From assembly GCA_049694275.1 (NCBI GenBank), contig JBAVQS010000152.1:1-7692 (forward strand): DNA of 7,692 nt, written 5' to 3'. This stretch comes from JBAVQS01 sp049694275 (lineage in GTDB: Bacteria > Chloroflexota > Anaerolineae > UBA4142 > SHND01). The position numbers and the translations under genes were made by a program. Shown here one piece after another: positions 5,164 through 7,692 of this stretch. The notes beneath the pieces were generated by a model. It saw only the letters and a list, made by a program, of their open reading frames with translations, ran no database searches and had not been told where the DNA came from. Within the stretch, counting starts at the first letter, position 1. Each line of letters starts with the position of its first letter.

Positions 5164-5249
5164 AATACCAAAGGGGGTTATGCATGCAGGCCCTTTCCGC
5201 CATTTTGCCAATTTTGCCGTTTTTCAAAAAGAGGTAACGCCTCTCTCTT

Positions 5250-5279
5250 GCCGCGCCCGGTGCGCGGCGTTTACATTTC
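5250..5279 (+). terminator. Weak terminator-like hairpin in the CoxS-type leader
   Basis: GCCGCGC (5250-5256) pairs with GCGCGGC (5262-5268) over 7 G/C pairs around the 5-nt loop CCGGT. An interrupted T tract (GTTTACATTT) follows, so termination may be partial. An identical copy of the 3' arm, GCGCGGC, lies at 5081-5087 in the junction of the upstream structured region and could pair with the 5' arm instead, in the manner of an antiterminator. A smaller hairpin (AGAGG 5230-5234 with CCTCT 5240-5244) precedes it. It may also be only a structural element. Confidence 0.4.
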
Positions 5280-5389
5280 CCGGAACAGTGACGCCGGCGC
5301 ATAGCGTGGTTCATGACAAGGAGGTCACCGGACAGGATATTTACCTTTTTACTCTGTCGCCGATTCAATTTGTGTGGAGGAGGGAGAAC

Positions 5390-5848
5390 ATGCAGTTACG
5401 ATTCACAGTGAATGGCAAGGCGTACGAGTGCGACGTGGAACCGCGCCGCTTGCTCGTGCACGTTTTGCGCGAAGAGCTCGGGTTGACGGGCACGAACATC
5501 GGTTGCGATACGTCGCAGTGCGGTTCCTGCACGGTGCTCGTCGGCGGCCAGGCGGTCAAGTCGTGCACCATGCTGGCGGTCCAGGCGAACGGCGCCGAGA
5601 TCACGACGGTCGAGGGGCTCGCGGTCGAAGGCAAGCTGCACCCGCTGCAGGAAGCGTTCTGGGAGCATCATGGTTTGCAGTGCGGGTTCTGCACGCCCGG
5701 CATGCTGATGACGGCGACCGATCTGCTCAAGCACCATCCGGAACCGACGGAGGAGCAGATCCGGCATGGCATCGAAGGCAATCTGTGTCGCTGCACCGGC
5801 TATCAAAATATTGTTCGGGCCATCCAGTCGGCGGCGGATGTGATGTAG
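5390..5848 (+). CDS. Mo-hydroxylase small subunit, two [2Fe-2S] clusters (CoxS/XdhC-type)
   Basis: This 152-residue protein carries electrons from the molybdenum site to the FAD subunit in xanthine dehydrogenase/CO dehydrogenase-family enzymes. The N-terminal ferredoxin-like domain holds the plant-type cluster: C39, C44, C47 and C59 in GCDTSQCGSC and SC. The C-terminal helical domain holds the second cluster: C98, C101, C133 and C135 in QCGFCTPG and NLCRCTGY. All eight ligands are present, and length and spacing are normal for the family. The start is ATG 5390 with a long purine ribosome binding site GGAGGAGGGAG (5376-5386). The frame remains open upstream, but that stretch is leader RNA rather than protein. 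The large-subunit gene follows after 10 nt. The leader suggests control at the RNA level. The order small then large, with no medium subunit before them, fits the S-L-M order of form II clusters. Confidence 0.96.
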   Translation: MQLRFTVNGKAYECDVEPRRLLVHVLREELGLTGTNIGCDTSQCGSCTVLVGGQAVKSCTMLAVQANGAEITTVEGLAVEGKLHPLQEAFWEHHGLQCGFCTPGMLMTATDLLKHHPEPTEEQIRHGIEGNLCRCTGYQNIVRAIQSAADVM

Positions 5849-5858
5849 GAGGCGTAAA

Positions 5859-7692
5859 ATGGGTATTGTTGGTACTTCTATCAAGCGACGCGAAGACCCG
5901 CGCCTGATTACCGGCGCCGCGGGTTACCTCGACGACATCAAGCTGCCTGGCATGCTCTATGCCGCGGTCCTGCGCAGCGCCTTTGCGCACGCGCGCATCA
6001 AGAGCATCAATACGGACAAGGCCAAACAGCTCCCCGATGTCGTCGCTGTTTACACCGGACAGGATTTCAAGGATGTGCCGCCCATGCCGTGCGCGTGGCC
6101 GGCGGCGGGCGTCACGAACAATGTGAATACGCCCCGCGTGTTAGAGATTGACAAGGTGACGTGGACCGGCGCGGGCATTGCGGTCGTCGTCGCCGAGGAC
6201 CGCTATACGGCCGAGGACGCGCTCAGCCTCATCGACGTGGACTATGAGCCGCTGCCGGTGGTGGTGGACGCCGAAAAGGCGACTCAACCGGGCGCGCCCC
6301 AGCTTCACGCGAACGCGCCGAATAATATCGTCATGGACTGGAAGTGCGGCGACAAGGATGGGACGGACGCGGCGCTCAAGGAGGCGGATGTCGTCGTCCA
6401 TCAAAAGCTGATCAACCAGCGGCTCATCCCCACTTCGATGGAACCGCGCGGCGCCATCGCCCAGTACTCGCAGGCGACCGACGAGTGGACCGTCTGGCTC
6501 ACCTCGCAGGCCCCGCACGTGCATCGCCTGCTCCTCTCGGTGTTTGTGCTCGGGGTCCCCGAGACCAAGATCCGGGTCATTGCCCCGCATATCGGCGGCG
6601 GCTTTGGCGGCAAGATTTATCTCTATCCCGAATATGTCGCGGTGACCCTGCTGGCGAAAAAATTGAACCGGCCGATCAAGTGGATGGAGACGCGGCGCGA
6701 GAACTATGTGGCGGCCACGCACGGCCGCGATCATATCACCGAGATCGAGGTCGGCGCCAAAAAGGACGGCCAGATCACGGCGCTCAAGGTGCACACCTAC
6801 GCCAACCTGGGCGGCGTCCTCTCGACCATCGCCCCCGGCATTCCGACGACCCTCTATGCCCGGGTGCTCTCGGGGGCGTACAAGTTCCCCAATATCTATT
6901 GCCATGTGCTCGGCGTCTATACCAACACCGCCATGGTCGACGCCTACCGGGGCGCGGGGCGGCCGGAGGCCACCTATGTGGCCGAGCGCGCGATCGACCT
7001 GGTCGCGCGCGAGCTCAACCTGGACCCGGTCGCGGTCCGGCGCAGGAATTTCATTCAACCGGAAGATTTTCCGTATGCACCCGCTGACAATCTGCTCGCC
7101 GGGCTCAAGTACGACAGCGGCGATTACGAACTGGCGCTGAATCGGGCGTTAGAACTCTTTGACTATCCGGCGTTCCGCGAAGAGCAGGCGCAGGCGCGTG
7201 CGGAAGGACGCTACCTCGGCGTCGGCTTTTCCACCTATGTGGAGATGTGCGGCGTCGCGCCGACCAACTGGGTGACCAAGGAGGGTTGGGGCGCGGGGTT
7301 GTGGGAGAGCGCGAATGTGCGCATGCACCTCACCGGCAAGGTGGTCGTCACCACCGGCTCGTCGCCGCACGGCCAGGGGCACGAGACGACGATGGCGCAG
7401 GTCGTGGCCGACGAGTTGGGCATTCCGATGGACGATGTGCAGGTGCAGTACAATGACACACTCGGCACGCCGTTCGGATACGGGACTTACGGCAGTCGCA
7501 GCGCCTCCGTTGGCGCGACCGCGGTGCATCGCGCGGTGCAAAAGATCAAGGAAAAGGCCAAGCGGATCGCGGCGCACATGCTGGAGGCCAACCCCGACGA
7601 CCTGATCTTTCAGGACGGCAAGGTGTTCGTCAAAGGGACGCCGAGCAAGGCCAAGACCATCCAGGAGATTGCGCTGACGGCGGCGGTGGGCG
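5859..7692 (+). CDS. Molybdopterin-binding large subunit, form II CoxL-like / xanthine dehydrogenase family, 3' end missing
   Basis: The catalytic subunit starts at ATG 5859, 6 nt after AGGAGG (5847-5852), which overlaps the small-subunit stop codon. The frame is open to the window end: 611 codons of an expected 770-800. Family marks are SIKRREDPRLITGAAGYLDDI at the N-terminus, SAFAHARI, TSQAPH with Q217 near the Mo ligand sphere, GGGFGGK (246-252), and GQGHET (505-510) at the cofactor. The active-site loop reads AYRGAGR (362-368). Form I CO dehydrogenase has AYRCSFR there, whose cysteine carries the Mo-S-Cu bridge; here Gly365 takes its place. The enzyme is therefore probably a hydroxylase of an aldehyde, purine or other N-heterocycle or an unknown substrate, rather than a genuine CO oxidiser. 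The catalytic C-terminal glutamate lies beyond the window, as would a medium FAD subunit. Confidence 0.95.
   Translation, partial: MGIVGTSIKRREDPRLITGAAGYLDDIKLPGMLYAAVLRSAFAHARIKSINTDKAKQLPDVVAVYTGQDFKDVPPMPCAWPAAGVTNNVNTPRVLEIDKVTWTGAGIAVVVAEDRYTAEDALSLIDVDYEPLPVVVDAEKATQPGAPQLHANAPNNIVMDWKCGDKDGTDAALKEADVVVHQKLINQRLIPTSMEPRGAIAQYSQATDEWTVWLTSQAPHVHRLLLSVFVLGVPETKIRVIAPHIGGGFGGKIYLYPEYVAVTLLAKKLNRPIKWMETRRENYVAATHGRDHITEIEVGAKKDGQITALKVHTYANLGGVLSTIAPGIPTTLYARVLSGAYKFPNIYCHVLGVYTNTAMVDAYRGAGRPEATYVAERAIDLVARELNLDPVAVRRRNFIQPEDFPYAPADNLLAGLKYDSGDYELALNRALELFDYPAFREEQAQARAEGRYLGVGFSTYVEMCGVAPTNWVTKEGWGAGLWESANVRMHLTGKVVVTTGSSPHGQGHETTMAQVVADELGIPMDDVQVQYNDTLGTPFGYGTYGSRSASVGATAVHRAVQKIKEKAKRIAAHMLEANPDDLIFQDGKVFVKGTPSKAKTIQEIALTAAVG

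Noticed and set aside
5049..5237. 62-codon GTG-started frame in the leader of the hydroxylase genes
   Set aside because: It runs through the perfect inverted repeat, has no ribosome binding site because its start is about 8 nt from the predicted transcript start, and shows no motif.
6141..7058. 305-codon minus-strand open frame across the large subunit
   Set aside because: A mirror frame of a GC-rich conserved gene; the plus frame carries all the molybdopterin motifs.
5390..7692. Calling the enzyme an aerobic CO dehydrogenase
   Set aside because: The large subunit lacks the copper-binding cysteine loop AYRCSFR, so the specific call is not supported.

Overview
The window looks like part of a moderately GC-rich bacterial chromosome. 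Sigma-70-type promoters, AGGAGG-like ribosome binding sites and ATGA start/stop overlaps are frequent. A RIO1-like kinase, an orphan SUMF1/FGE-type protein, DinB and tandem-GNAT proteins, and a form II CoxSL-type molybdenum hydroxylase with CoxG together suggest Chloroflexota. That taxonomic guess rests on gene content alone and is only moderately secure. No rRNA, tRNA, CRISPR array, insertion sequence or phage gene was seen.

Layout. (1) 1-1465, plus strand: the 3' end of an SUMF1/FGE-sulfatase-domain gene, a DinB-family four-helix-bundle gene and a small unassigned gene, each joined to the next by an ATGA overlap. (2) 1466-1903: a gap with no large gene but much structure. It holds a near-consensus promoter (TTGACA-17-TATAAA), a 19-codon ORF behind a perfect ribosome binding site, an intrinsic terminator, and two further hairpins that reuse the terminator's 5' arm. 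This is the layout of a transcription attenuator. (3) 1904-3813, plus: a RIO1-type atypical protein kinase with its catalytic residues intact, overlapping by ATGA a tandem-GNAT acetyltransferase. (4) 4898-3835, minus: a CoxG-type SRPBCC protein with a C-terminal membrane anchor, overlapping by ATGA a small four-helix membrane protein. (5) 4899-5389: a divergent control region with one promoter facing each way and a 350-nt leader before the plus-strand genes. The leader has a perfect 13-bp inverted repeat and a foldable three-way junction. (6) 5390-7692, plus: the two-[2Fe-2S] small subunit and most of the molybdopterin large subunit of a xanthine dehydrogenase/CO dehydrogenase-family enzyme. 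The large subunit has AYRGAGR where true (form I) CO dehydrogenase has AYRCSFR, so the substrate is probably not CO. An FAD (medium) subunit is expected just downstream, outside the window.

How the genes work together. CoxG-type proteins tether or help mature Mo-hydroxylases at the membrane, so regions 4-6 read as one functional unit transcribed from back-to-back promoters. The RIO-GNAT pair is a separate unit with its own regulated leader. The most interesting unexplained elements are the two untranslated leaders: the attenuator-like one before the RIO kinase, and the structured one before the molybdenum enzyme, where a molybdenum-cofactor-sensing riboswitch is a natural but untested idea.
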